A stretch of 64,000 nt of DNA, from positions 1 through 64,000 of the forward strand of contig NZ_JPRM01000020.1 of NCBI RefSeq assembly GCF_000737695.1. Direction: 5' to 3'. Source of the DNA: Flavobacterium hydatis (GTDB lineage Bacteria > Bacteroidota > Bacteroidia > Flavobacteriales > Flavobacteriaceae). The notes beneath the pieces were generated by a model. It worked only from the letters and a program-made list of their open reading frames with translations. It was not told where the DNA came from and did no database searches. Shown in pieces: positions 26,644 to 34,768 of this stretch. Numbering within the stretch: the stretch's first letter is position 1; the number at the start of each line of letters is the position of its first letter. A program made the translations under genes and the position numbers.

Positions 26644-27339
26644 TTATTTTTTCTGCTTCAAATTTAATAGTAAGAAATCTAATGCTGTTTCTTTTAGTTT
26701 TTCTTTAGGCAATGTCTGACTTTCAAATTCTATAAAAACATTAAAACCTTTCGATGTAAAAGATAAAGCATAGCCATTATATTTGGTTTCATTTTTGGAA
26801 ATTTTATAAGAAATGGTCTTAGTTACCCCTATTGTATTTTCTACTTTAAACTTTTGTAAATTATTATATACTTTAATCCTTTTAAAATTAGTTTCCACAT
26901 CTTCTTTTGATTCGAAACTATGAACAAATACATTTAGGTTTTTAGGTGACTTAAATGCAATTTGCAACGAATCATCGTGATTATTCTGAAAATAAAAATC
27001 TTTCGGTATTTTTATTTGTGTTGATAAATCTAAATATACTAATGAATCTTTTTTAAGCTTCAACACCCCATATGCCTCTTTTTCTGAATATGGTAAACTA
27101 TCTAAACTTTCATAGCTACTATATAAGATATTATTTGATTTTATCTTTAAAACAGCCTTAATACGATTACTATTTTCTTGTTCATTTCTTTGAATATCTT
27201 GGCTTTCAATAAAAGTATTAACAACGGGATTTATAGTATTTATTTTATTTGTATGAGAGCAAGTATATATTGTTTTAGTCACAAAAAATAAAGTTATTAC
27301 AACACCTAAAACAGTTCTCCAAACAGGTCTTTCATCCAT
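26644..27339 (-). CDS. Membrane-anchored protein of unknown function
   Basis: A 231-aa protein with one N-terminal membrane helix (about residues 8-25, VLGVVITLFFVTKTIYTC) and a mostly beta, lysine-rich extracytoplasmic part. I recognise no family. Its ATG follows immediately after the stop codon of the lipoprotein gene at 27340, so the two are translated from one message and are probably functional partners. It has no cysteine lipobox, unlike its neighbours. Confidence 0.7.
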   Translation of the reverse strand: MDERPVWRTVLGVVITLFFVTKTIYTCSHTNKINTINPVVNTFIESQDIQRNEQENSNRIKAVLKIKSNNILYSSYESLDSLPYSEKEAYGVLKLKKDSLVYLDLSTQIKIPKDFYFQNNHDDSLQIAFKSPKNLNVFVHSFESKEDVETNFKRIKVYNNLQKFKVENTIGVTKTISYKISKNETKYNGYALSFTSKGFNVFIEFESQTLPKEKLKETALDFLLLNLKQKK

Positions 27340-28116
27340 TTATTTAAAATCTTTTTCGTTTAAAACAACTGTGTTAACCAGTTCTCCTTTAGTATTCTTG
27401 TACTCGAATATAACATTAACAATACCGTAGTCTTTTACCTTACTAATTATATTTTTTAAATTAGGATTCCTCAAAATATCGTCTTTTAAAACAATTTTAG
27501 AAGCCTCCCCTTTCATTGATTCAACAAACTCATTTGGAATTTCTATTTTAAAAACTAATTCATTTTTTTCATTTGCATCAATTTTTAATATTTTAGTTCC
27601 GTCTTCCCTTTTAATTGGCGCTTTTGCATTTATTATTGCTAACATTTCTTGTAGCATCGGATCGAGATTAGAATGTGAGTTTACTATTTTTTTATCCGAA
27701 TTTATAGAATCCATTTTAAAAAGCTCTTCTAATTCTTTCTTATCAACCTTAAATTGGGCAAGTATATCATAATTATTAGCCAAAAAATACATGTCAAAAG
27801 TTACACCTTCATCAATCAATTCTATAAAAACCTTATCTTTTTTAAGCATTGTCATCATCATATCAGGAAATATCAAACCATAACTTGACTTATTAGATTC
27901 ATTTTGTTCTAAATTAGTTTCAAATCTTACCTCGATTTTATTATCTTTTAAAAATGCCTTAGCTGAAGTAGAAGTTATAACATCATTTCTAAAAAGTACG
28001 GCTGCATGATTGTACGAACCAACAAATTCTTGAATTTTCTGCTTCGTATTTTTACAACTCAATAATAAAAGTGGAAAAACAATAACAAATATAATTTTGA
28101 TAAAATGCTTACTCAT
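27340..28116 (-). CDS. Lipoprotein of unknown function, paralogue of the gene at 28323
   Basis: A 258-aa lipoprotein with signal peptide and lipobox LLLSC followed by KNTKQKIQEFV. Residues 20-135 are clearly related to the 137-aa lipoprotein at 28323. Shared features are SCKNTKQK, LKDNKIEVRFETNLEQNESN and a second strand ending in a KKELEELF motif. The C-terminal 120 residues (with MLAIINAKAPIKREDGTKIL) have no counterpart in the shorter paralogue. Function is unknown. Confidence 0.72.
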   Translation of the reverse strand: MSKHFIKIIFVIVFPLLLLSCKNTKQKIQEFVGSYNHAAVLFRNDVITSTSAKAFLKDNKIEVRFETNLEQNESNKSSYGLIFPDMMMTMLKKDKVFIELIDEGVTFDMYFLANNYDILAQFKVDKKELEELFKMDSINSDKKIVNSHSNLDPMLQEMLAIINAKAPIKREDGTKILKIDANEKNELVFKIEIPNEFVESMKGEASKIVLKDDILRNPNLKNIISKVKDYGIVNVIFEYKNTKGELVNTVVLNEKDFK

Positions 28117-28248
28117 AGTTTATGTTTTTTTAACAAAATTAATCCCGCAAATGTAATTTAATATTTCACTTACACAATTATGTATTATCTACTATTTTAA
28201 AATGATACATAGGTCAGAATAATAACGATTTTACTTTATTACAGAAAC

Positions 28249-28298
28249 TTACCAAACGCTAGATAAAAAAGCCTCTTTGTTAACACAAAGAGGCTTTT
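28249..28298. repeat. Second copy of the gltB-like 3' end plus its terminator
   Basis: The sequence from TTACCAAACGCTAGATAAAA through GCCTCTTTGT (28249-28280) repeats 26535-26567 with one missing A. The hairpin arm AAAAGCCTCTTTGT (28267-28280) pairs with ACAAAGAGGCTTTT (28285-28298). In the first copy this string contains the final codons and stop of the glutamate-synthase-like gene. Here no gene precedes it, so it is a duplication remnant that still works as a terminator for the gene ending at 28323. Confidence 0.85.
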
Positions 28299-28322
28299 CA
28301 GTTTTTAGGCTATTTTATAAGT

Positions 28323-28736
28323 TTACTTTTCTTTTAATAACTCTTTTAATTCTTCCTTATTAATTATCACTTTGGACAGGACTGTATTGTCTTTAGCCAA
28401 AAAGTATGTATGAAAAGATACTCCCTCTTCGATTAACTCTTTAGGAAGCTGATCTTTTTTAATCATTTCAGCCAATAAAACAGGAAATGCATTGCTGTAT
28501 TTCTGTTTATTTGATTCGTTTTGCTCTAAATCAGTTTCAATTCTTATTTCAATTTTATTATCTTCTAAATATCCTCTAGCTGTTGTACCGGTAATATTTT
28601 CACCTTTAAAACTTGGCGCTATACTTGTATTATATGTTATAACATATTCCTGAAGCTTTTGTTTAGTGTTTTTACAACTTACTAATAACAATACAATAGC
28701 GATAGCAGATGAGATTTGGATAATTTTCTTAATCAT
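28323..28736 (-). CDS. Short lipoprotein, paralogue of the gene at 27340
   Basis: A 137-aa lipoprotein (lipobox LLVSC, then KNTKQKLQEYV) that matches the first half of the protein at 27340. The shared run (LEDNKIEIRIETDLEQNESN) is strongly conserved. It stops at a Lys/Glu-rich end (KEELKELLKEK) equivalent to about residue 135 of the longer protein, so it is either a shortened duplicate or the ancestral single-domain form. The frame is intact with a good signal peptide, so I do not call it a pseudogene. Confidence 0.72.
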   Translation of the reverse strand: MIKKIIQISSAIAIVLLLVSCKNTKQKLQEYVITYNTSIAPSFKGENITGTTARGYLEDNKIEIRIETDLEQNESNKQKYSNAFPVLLAEMIKKDQLPKELIEEGVSFHTYFLAKDNTVLSKVIINKEELKELLKEK

Positions 28737-28930
28737 AATTTTTCTTTTTGAGTTGAATCAATAAATCATTAATTCAAACATAATCTAATTATATTTCATA
28801 CACAATACTTATTAATGACCAGAGCAATCACTTTAGTTTGGTTAAATATCGTGATGTGGAAAACCCTTAACAAAGTTTTGAACCAAAGAAGTTTTTCTTA
28901 AAACTATCACTACCCATTTTAATCATAGCT

Positions 28931-28995
28931 CACGGTTTCAACCGTGTGATACAGATTACGATAATATATTACGCTCCAACGGTTGAAACCGTTGG
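28931..28995. repeat. Paired ACGGTTTCAACCGT palindromes
   Basis: CACGGTTTCAACCGTG (28931-28946) and CCAACGGTTGAAACCGTTGG (28976-28995) share one palindromic core in opposite orientation, 29 bases apart. Either can fold alone, or the two can pair with each other. Confidence 0.7.
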
Positions 28996-29315
28996 CAATG
29001 TTTACAACATGTTATTTGTGCTTGCAATCTGTTGTCGAGCTATTAATATAGTTTGAGTTTTCTTTACTTCAAAAATCAAAATGATGATTGTTTTAATAAA
29101 AAACTTGGCGAAATTTCAAAGGAAGTTTCTTTCTTTGACAAAGGTTATGCTGATTTTTTTGTGTGATTTTGATTATGGGGACGCACTGCGGTACGCCTCT
29201 ACTCGTGTGTACAAACCAGTAGATTTTAGATTTTAGATTCTATATGCTAAATATCTTTCATAAAATTTTGAATCAAGACTACAAAGAACCTGATAAAATT
29301 TCAATTCAAATTTCT

Positions 29316-29406
29316 CTAGCCCTGATGGGAACGACATCCTTTTATGACTATCCCGATGTTAATCGGGATTAACATAAAAGATATAGTGTACAGCGGGAAT
29401 AGCTCC
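29316..29406. repeat. Structured intergenic repeat (nested hairpin)
   Basis: An outer stem CTTTTATG (29339-29346) with CATAAAAG (29373-29380) encloses a perfect inner stem ATCCCGAT (29350-29357) with ATCGGGAT (29362-29369). Flanks read TAGCCCTGATGGGAACG and CAGCGGGAATAGCTCC. I recall strings of this form as dispersed repeats in Flavobacterium, but copy number could not be tested here. Confidence 0.6.
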
Positions 29407-29444
29407 ATAAAAAACTACAAACGTAAAATCCCGCGAAAACTTTG

Positions 29445-29452
29445 TAACTTTG
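29445..29452 (+). promoter_or_regulatory. -7 box (TAACTTTG) for the HAM1 gene
   Basis: A perfect TAnnTTTG 33 bases before the ATG at 29486. Confidence 0.55.
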
Positions 29453-29485
29453 TATGAATATCATTTTAATTACACCTAGTATATA

Positions 29486-30061
29486 ATGAATCTCGTTTTT
29501 GCTTCGAACAATAAAAATAAAATTCTGGAAATACAAAGTATTCTAAACGGTAGTATAAAAATATTAAGCTTGGAGGATATTGGTTGTCACGAAGATATTC
29601 CTGAAACTGCCGATACTATTGAGGGTAATGCTATTCTTAAAGCCGATTATGTAACCAAAAATTATGGTTACGACTGTTTTGCCGATGATACTGGTCTTGA
29701 GATTAGTGCTCTGAATGGAGAACCAGGAGTATATTCGGCTAGATATGCTGGAGAACAACGCGACTCTGATGATAATATGAATAAAGTTTTAGAAGGACTG
29801 AATAATGTTTCTAACCGAAAGGCTCATTTTAAAACTGTGATTGCATTAAATTTAAACGGGAAACAACACCTATTTACAGGAATTGCTAATGGAAATATTA
29901 CTCAGGATAAAAAAGGAGATCAAGGCTTTGGCTATGACCCGATTTTTCAGCCTGAAGGCTATGAAGAAACTTTTGCTGAATTGCCCTTAACGGTTAAAAA
30001 TAAAATAAGTCATCGCGGAAAAGCAACGCAACAACTTATTGATTTTCTTAACCTAGTTTAA
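29486..30061 (+). CDS. rdgB: XTP/dITP diphosphatase (HAM1/RdgB)
   Basis: Hydrolyses non-canonical purine nucleotides (ITP, XTP, dITP) to monophosphates, keeping them out of DNA and RNA. The 191-aa cytoplasmic protein shows [14 protein letters not shown] at the N-terminus, [26 protein letters not shown] (the substrate and metal-binding region, 64-89), [13 protein letters not shown] and the C-terminal KISHRGKA. Length is normal for the family. A hairpin terminator follows at 30089. Confidence 0.93.
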   Translation: MNLVFASNNKNKILEIQSILNGSIKILSLEDIGCHEDIPETADTIEGNAILKADYVTKNYGYDCFADDTGLEISALNGEPGVYSARYAGEQRDSDDNMNKVLEGLNNVSNRKAHFKTVIALNLNGKQHLFTGIANGNITQDKKGDQGFGYDPIFQPEGYEETFAELPLTVKNKISHRGKATQQLIDFLNLV

Positions 30062-30088
30062 TAATTGTTTAAAATGCAACATTTTAGA

Positions 30089-30119
30089 GTCTGAAATTTA
30101 AATTTCTAGACGTTTTTTT
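30089..30119 (+). terminator. Terminator after rdgB
   Basis: A near-palindrome, GTCTGAAATTT (30089-30099) with AAATTTCTAGAC (one bulge), followed by seven T. Confidence 0.7.
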
Positions 30120-30239
30120 GCAACATTTTCTAAAAAGTCGATAATAAAATACTTAATCACAAATATAACTATTTGATAATCAAATCATAATAAATATACA
30201 ATTCTTAAAATAGCATTAGTTTATCTGAATAATTAACAG

Positions 30240-30247
30240 TAATTTTG
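30240..30247 (+). promoter_or_regulatory. -7 box (TAATTTTG) for the DEAD-box helicase
   Basis: A perfect TAnnTTTG 21 bases before ATG 30269. A possible TTG start at 30245 lies inside the box and is therefore rejected. Confidence 0.6.
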
Positions 30248-30268
30248 CACCCTATTTTAAAAATACAT

Positions 30269-32164
30269 ATGAATAAATTTGAACAATTAGGATTGAGTGA
30301 ATCGTTACTGAAGGCGATTTTAGATCTAGGATTTGAAAATCCGACCGAAGTACAGGAGAAAGCGATTCCCCTATTATTGGAAAAAGACACAGATATGGTT
30401 GCGTTGGCTCAGACAGGGACAGGGAAAACGGCAGCTTTTGGTTTTCCGCTAATTCAGAAAATTGATGCCAACAACAGAAATACACAAGCATTAATTTTAT
30501 CTCCAACACGCGAGCTTTGTTTACAGATTACTAACGAAATTAAAAACTACTCTAAATACGAAAAAGGTATTAATGTAGTGGCTGTTTACGGTGGTGCTAG
30601 TATTACAGAACAAGCTAGAGACATAAAAAGAGGAGCACAAATTATTGTGGCTACTCCAGGTAGAATGCAAGATATGATTAACAGAGGATTGGTAAACATT
30701 TCTCAAATCAACTATTGCGTTCTTGATGAGGCTGACGAAATGTTGAACATGGGATTCTACGAAGATATCGTAAACATCTTATCAACATCTCCAGACGAAA
30801 AAAGCACATGGTTGTTCTCTGCAACTATGCCACAAGAGGTTGCTAGAATTGCAAAACAATTCATGCATGAGCCGTTAGAAATTACTGTTGGAGCTAAAAA
30901 CTCAGGTTCTTCAACTGTATCTCACGAATTTTACTTAGTAAATGCACGTGATCGTTACGAGGCTTTGAAACGTTTAGCTGATGCTAATCCAGACATTTTC
31001 TCTGTAGTTTTCTGTCGTACTAAGAGAGACACTCAGGCTGTTGCCGAAAAATTAATCGAAGATGGATACAGCGCAGCTGCATTACACGGAGATTTATCTC
31101 AGGCACAACGTGATGGTGTAATGAAATCTTTCCGTGGAAGACAAATTCAGATGCTTGTTGCTACTGACGTTGCTGCACGTGGTATTGATGTTGATAACGT
31201 TACTCACGTTGTAAACTACCAATTACCTGATGAAATTGAAACTTACAATCACCGTTCTGGACGTACTGGTAGAGCTGGAAAATTAGGAACTTCTATCGTA
31301 ATTGTTACTAAAAGTGAATTACGTAAAATTTCTTCTATCGAAAGAATCATCAAACAAAAGTTTGAAGAAAAAACTATTCCTTCTGGAATCGAAATTTGCG
31401 AAATTCAATTATTGCACTTAGCAAACAAGATTAAAGATACTGAGGTTGATCACGAAATTGACAACTATCTTCCTGCTATTAACAATGTTTTAGAAGGATT
31501 ATCTAAAGAAGAATTAATCAAGAAAATGGTTTCTGTTGAATTTAACCGTTTTATTGCTTATTACAAAAAGAACAGAGATATCTCTAATCAATCATCTGGT
31601 TCTGACAGACGTGACGATAGAGATGGTGTTGCAAGACCTAACAATAACGGTGGTGCAACAAGATATTTCGTAAACATTGGATCAAGAGATAATTTTGATT
31701 GGATGTCATTAAAAGATTACTTGAAAGAAACATTAGACTTAGGTCGTGATGACGTTTTCAAAGTAGATGTAAAAGAAGGCTTCTCTTTCTTTAACACTGA
31801 TCCTGAGCACACTGAAAAAGTAATGGAAGTATTAAACAACGTACAATTAGAAGGACGTCGTATTAATGTTGAAATTTCTAAAAATGACGGTGGTGGAAGA
31901 CGTGACCATAACGGAAGAAATTCTGGTGGAGGTTTCGGTGGCGGAAGAAGTTCTGGCCCAAGAAGAGAAGGTTCTGGTGGATTTAGAAGCGACAGAAATT
32001 CTACTCCAAGAGAAGGTGGTTTTAGAGGTGACAGAAACTCATCTCCAAGAGAAGGTGGTTACAGAAGCTCGGCTCCAAGAAACGAAGGTGGTTCTGATAG
32101 AGCTCCAAGACGTTCTGAAAGCTTTGGTGATTCATCAAGACCAAGAAGACCAAGAAGAGATTAA
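30269..32164 (+). CDS. DEAD-box RNA helicase (DeaD/CsdA-like)
   Basis: An ATP-dependent RNA helicase, probably acting in ribosome assembly and cold adaptation. The 631-aa protein has the Q motif (LGFENPTEVQEKAIP), AQTGTGKT, PTRELCLQ, DEAD, SAT (FSATMP), and in the second RecA domain ARGIDVDNV and HRSGRTGRAG. A DbpA-type RNA-binding domain follows (about 465-545, RYFVNIGSRDNFDWMSLKDY). The tail is a low-complexity Gly/Arg/Ser region of about 85 residues with repeated PREGGFR-type units (31900-32160), the kind that promotes RNA binding and condensate formation. Domain order and length fit CsdA-like enzymes of Bacteroidota. Confidence 0.92.
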   Translation: MNKFEQLGLSESLLKAILDLGFENPTEVQEKAIPLLLEKDTDMVALAQTGTGKTAAFGFPLIQKIDANNRNTQALILSPTRELCLQITNEIKNYSKYEKGINVVAVYGGASITEQARDIKRGAQIIVATPGRMQDMINRGLVNISQINYCVLDEADEMLNMGFYEDIVNILSTSPDEKSTWLFSATMPQEVARIAKQFMHEPLEITVGAKNSGSSTVSHEFYLVNARDRYEALKRLADANPDIFSVVFCRTKRDTQAVAEKLIEDGYSAAALHGDLSQAQRDGVMKSFRGRQIQMLVATDVAARGIDVDNVTHVVNYQLPDEIETYNHRSGRTGRAGKLGTSIVIVTKSELRKISSIERIIKQKFEEKTIPSGIEICEIQLLHLANKIKDTEVDHEIDNYLPAINNVLEGLSKEELIKKMVSVEFNRFIAYYKKNRDISNQSSGSDRRDDRDGVARPNNNGGATRYFVNIGSRDNFDWMSLKDYLKETLDLGRDDVFKVDVKEGFSFFNTDPEHTEKVMEVLNNVQLEGRRINVEISKNDGGGRRDHNGRNSGGGFGGGRSSGPRREGSGGFRSDRNSTPREGGFRGDRNSSPREGGYRSSAPRNEGGSDRAPRRSESFGDSSRPRRPRRD

Positions 32165-32252
32165 CACTCATTGTTAATTTTCTTATAATTATACTTGAAG
32201 ACTACAAAATATTTAATCCTGTTTTACTACTTTTAAAGTTTTAAATCAGTTT

Positions 32253-33020
32253 ATGAAATATTTTGTAGTTTTCTTATTTTTAGTACTTTCCGCGACCGCG
32301 TTTTCTCAAGACACTGAGCATTCTCAACGAGTATCTGGTTACATTGTTAACGACAACACAAAACTTCCTCTTTCTAGCGTAAACATCATTAACCTTAATA
32401 AGGTAAGAGGTGCTACATCTGATGCTAAAGGATATTTTGAAATTGATGTACAACCAAATGATACTTTACACTTCTCTATTTTAGGATTCCAATCCTTAAG
32501 GATTCGTGTTACTAATGACTGGATAAAAAATAAAGTCACAAAAATTCAGCTTACTGAAAAAGCAATTGCTCTTGAAGAGGTAATCATACGCCCTTTTAAC
32601 TTAACTGGTTATCTGGAAGTTGACTCTAAACTGATTCCTGCAAAAGAAAATTATAGATATAGTATTTCAGGATTAACTCAAGGATATGAAGCTGGAGAAT
32701 ATTCGCCAAATGCTTTTGGTAAAGTATTGGGATCTATCTTTAATCCAACCGATGTACTTTATAACTTTTTCGGAAAAAACCCCAAGGAGCTCAAGAAGCT
32801 CAAGGAAATGAAAAAAGACGATACTGTACGTAACTTATTAGAATCTAAGTTTGACAGGGAAACTGTAGCTGTACTTCTTGGAGTAAGCAAAGATGAAATT
32901 CCTGAGATTTTAAAACGTTGTAACTACTCTGACTCTTTTATACAATCGGCAAATGACTTACAAATAATGGATGCCATAAGCGGTTGTTACGAACAATATA
33001 AAATACTTAAACGTAATTAA
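32253..33020 (+). CDS. Exported protein with carboxypeptidase regulatory-like domain
   Basis: A 255-aa protein with a signal peptide (about 1-18, ending AFSQ). A CarboxypepD_reg-like beta-sandwich follows (residues 27-110: VSGYIVNDNTKLPLSSVNII, GATSDAKGYFEIDV, LHFSILGF), as found at the N-terminus of SusC/TonB-dependent receptors. There is no barrel here, so it is a stand-alone periplasmic or surface protein. The C-terminal half is helical and unknown. A terminator follows at 33044. Confidence 0.82.
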   Translation: MKYFVVFLFLVLSATAFSQDTEHSQRVSGYIVNDNTKLPLSSVNIINLNKVRGATSDAKGYFEIDVQPNDTLHFSILGFQSLRIRVTNDWIKNKVTKIQLTEKAIALEEVIIRPFNLTGYLEVDSKLIPAKENYRYSISGLTQGYEAGEYSPNAFGKVLGSIFNPTDVLYNFFGKNPKELKKLKEMKKDDTVRNLLESKFDRETVAVLLGVSKDEIPEILKRCNYSDSFIQSANDLQIMDAISGCYEQYKILKRN

Positions 33021-33043
33021 AATTACTTTTAACAATAAAAAGC

Positions 33044-33080
33044 AAATCCTCTCTACCAAAAGTAGTTGAGGATTTTTTTT
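33044..33080 (+). terminator. Terminator
   Basis: Stem AAATCCTC-x-CTAC (33044-33056) with GTAG-xx-GAGGATTT, ending in a run of T (33073-33080). Confidence 0.8.
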
Positions 33081-33152
33081 GTGCCAATATTAAGCATCAT
33101 AGCTATTTTAATATAAAATTCGTACTTTAACTGTAAATAAACTTCTATTATT

Positions 33153-34463
33153 ATGAAACGAAAAATAAACAAAGTCTTGGATTTTATAGACCTTCATAAA
33201 GGAGAAGAAAATAAAAAGAAGGTAATCGAAAATATTACTAGCGCCATTTCTTTTAGAGGTTCTAATTTATGGATATTAGCATGTGCAATACTGATTGCAT
33301 CTGTAGGTTTAAATGTAAACTCGACTGCGGTAATTATAGGCGCTATGTTAATATCGCCTTTAATGGGGCCAATTGTTGGGGCTGGTTTTGGCTTAGGAAT
33401 GTATGACTTCGAATTGGTCAAAAAATCCATTAAAAACCTTCTTATTGCCACATTCGTAAGTTTAGCCATATCAACTATATATTTTTACGTAAGTCCATTT
33501 AAAGAGGCTCAATCTGAGCTTTTGGCACGTACATCTCCAAACATCTATGATATTCTGATTGCCTTTTTTGGGGGATTAGTTGGTGTAATTGCGGTAACGA
33601 GAGTCGAAAAAGGAAATCCTATTCCTGGTGTAGCAATTGCCACAGCTTTAATGCCTCCTTTATGTACCGCTGGATACGGATTGGCTCTAGGCAATATTAG
33701 TTACTTTTTTGGCGCCATGTATCTATACACCATAAACTGTGTTTTTATTTGTATAGCAACTTTTGTAATCGTAAAATTTCTAGAATATCCTATTGCCCAA
33801 CAATTGGATTTAAAACGCGAAAAACAAGTAAAATATGGAATTTCAATCCTTATTATGCTCATGATTTTACCAAGCATTTACTTTGCATATCAGCTTTTTG
33901 TTGAGAAAAGCTATAATCAGAAAGCTGAAATTTTCATTAAAAAAGAATTTACTGATCATGATTATCCAATAATATATGAGAAGATTGAATATAACTCTAA
34001 GCCTAAAAAAATAAAACTAGCTTTTTTATCTAAGAAATTCAATCATGAGGAAATTGTTGATTTAAACAAAAAACTAACCGAATACAACTTACCCAACACA
34101 CAACTAATTATTGAGCAAGACACTTTTAATTTAAGTAATAGTAACCTAAACAGAATAAATGCTAATAAAGATATGATAGATAAAAAAGACATCATTATTA
34201 ATAGTTTACGAGAACAGCTATCTGAATATCAATTTAACAATGAACAAATTACAAACGAATCAAAAGCTTTATTTCCTCATATAACATCATTAACAATTGG
34301 AAATTACTCCTATAAAGAAGGACAAACTACCAAAATAATTCCGATCATTTTATACCAAAGTCAAAAAGGATTAGACCATGAAATGGATAATAAATTAAAA
34401 TCATGGCTTAAGATTAGACTTGCCAAAGATTCGATAGAAGTATATAAACAAGTATCTAAATAA
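33153..34463 (+). CDS. DUF389 family membrane protein
   Basis: A 436-aa protein with a short basic N-terminus, then a DUF389/TIGR00341-type membrane core of about six helices (residues 40-225). The core contains SVGLNVNSTAVIIGAMLISPLMGPIVGAG and GVIAVTRVEKGNPIPGVAIATALMPPLCTAGYGLALG in overlapping helices. The remaining ~200 residues form a soluble C-terminal domain with a basic, coiled-coil-prone region. The biochemical function of DUF389 proteins is not established; transport is often guessed. The gene stands alone on the plus strand. Confidence 0.87.
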   Translation: MKRKINKVLDFIDLHKGEENKKKVIENITSAISFRGSNLWILACAILIASVGLNVNSTAVIIGAMLISPLMGPIVGAGFGLGMYDFELVKKSIKNLLIATFVSLAISTIYFYVSPFKEAQSELLARTSPNIYDILIAFFGGLVGVIAVTRVEKGNPIPGVAIATALMPPLCTAGYGLALGNISYFFGAMYLYTINCVFICIATFVIVKFLEYPIAQQLDLKREKQVKYGISILIMLMILPSIYFAYQLFVEKSYNQKAEIFIKKEFTDHDYPIIYEKIEYNSKPKKIKLAFLSKKFNHEEIVDLNKKLTEYNLPNTQLIIEQDTFNLSNSNLNRINANKDMIDKKDIIINSLREQLSEYQFNNEQITNESKALFPHITSLTIGNYSYKEGQTTKIIPIILYQSQKGLDHEMDNKLKSWLKIRLAKDSIEVYKQVSK

Positions 34464-34584
34464 GAAAAAGCAAAGCAGGATTATTTTATAAAAAGGTTTT
34501 CGTATCCATAATCGTTAACCATCTGAAAAATAGTTGCTATATTTACTTCATTCATAAAAAGGAAATTAACTAAACTTAAATATC

Positions 34585-34695
34585 ATGGCAAAAAGTCAAG
34601 ACGCAAAAAAAACGGTAAAGAAAGAACCTCTTAAAACTGCAAAAGAAAAGAAAGAGGAAAAGAGAGAAAAGAAAAACAGTCCTAAAAGAGACTAA
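34585..34695 (+). CDS. Small lysine-rich protein, 36 aa
   Basis: An open frame ATG 34585 to TAA 34695 encodes M-A-K-S-Q-D-A-K-K-T followed by alternating Lys/Glu/Arg residues and an N-S-P-K-R-D end. More than a third of the residues are lysine. It lies alone between DUF389 and PepD and is followed by a hairpin (34707-34760). A TATATTTA string (34539-34546), close to the -7 consensus, lies 39 bases upstream. A disordered, nucleic-acid-binding peptide is the natural guess; there is no family I can name. Confidence 0.55.
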   Translation: MAKSQDAKKTVKKEPLKTAKEKKEEKREKKNSPKRD

Positions 34696-34706
34696 CATTT
34701 AGTATT

Positions 34707-34760
34707 CAGTCGCAGTTTTTAGCATACAGTTTTTTAACTGAAAACCGAAAACTGCGACTG
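34707..34760. terminator. Long hairpin between the 36-aa gene and PepD
   Basis: Perfect 13-bp outer arms, CAGTCGCAGTTTT (34707-34719) and AAAACTGCGACTG (34748-34760), contain a smaller CAGTT/AACTG hairpin. It lies between convergent genes. It lacks a long flanking T-run but has T's within the arms, so it may be a terminator or an intergenic repeat. Confidence 0.6.
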
Positions 34761-34768
34761 TTAACTTA

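Larger units (their letters stand above)
28737..29444. other. 700-base non-coding region with several palindromic repeats
   Basis: No convincing gene is present. It holds two related palindromes (28931-28946 and 28976-28995), a GGGGACGCACTGCGGTACGC-type string (29178-29198) of a kind often seen between flavobacterial genes, and a structured repeat (29316-29406). The base composition is more uneven than in the neighbouring genes. The whole region looks like an accumulation of intergenic repeats upstream of the HAM1 gene. Confidence 0.6.

Noticed and set aside
26644..28116. Frameshift joining the two abutting genes (27340 and 26644)
   Set aside because: The upstream gene has its own stop and the downstream gene has its own ATG and membrane helix; they are two coupled genes.
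28323..28736. Pseudogene call for the short lipoprotein
   Set aside because: The signal peptide, lipobox and conserved run are intact with a clean stop; it may simply be a single-domain family member.
28931..28995. CRISPR-like repeats
   Set aside because: Only two palindromic units in opposite orientation with one spacer; no third repeat and no cas genes.
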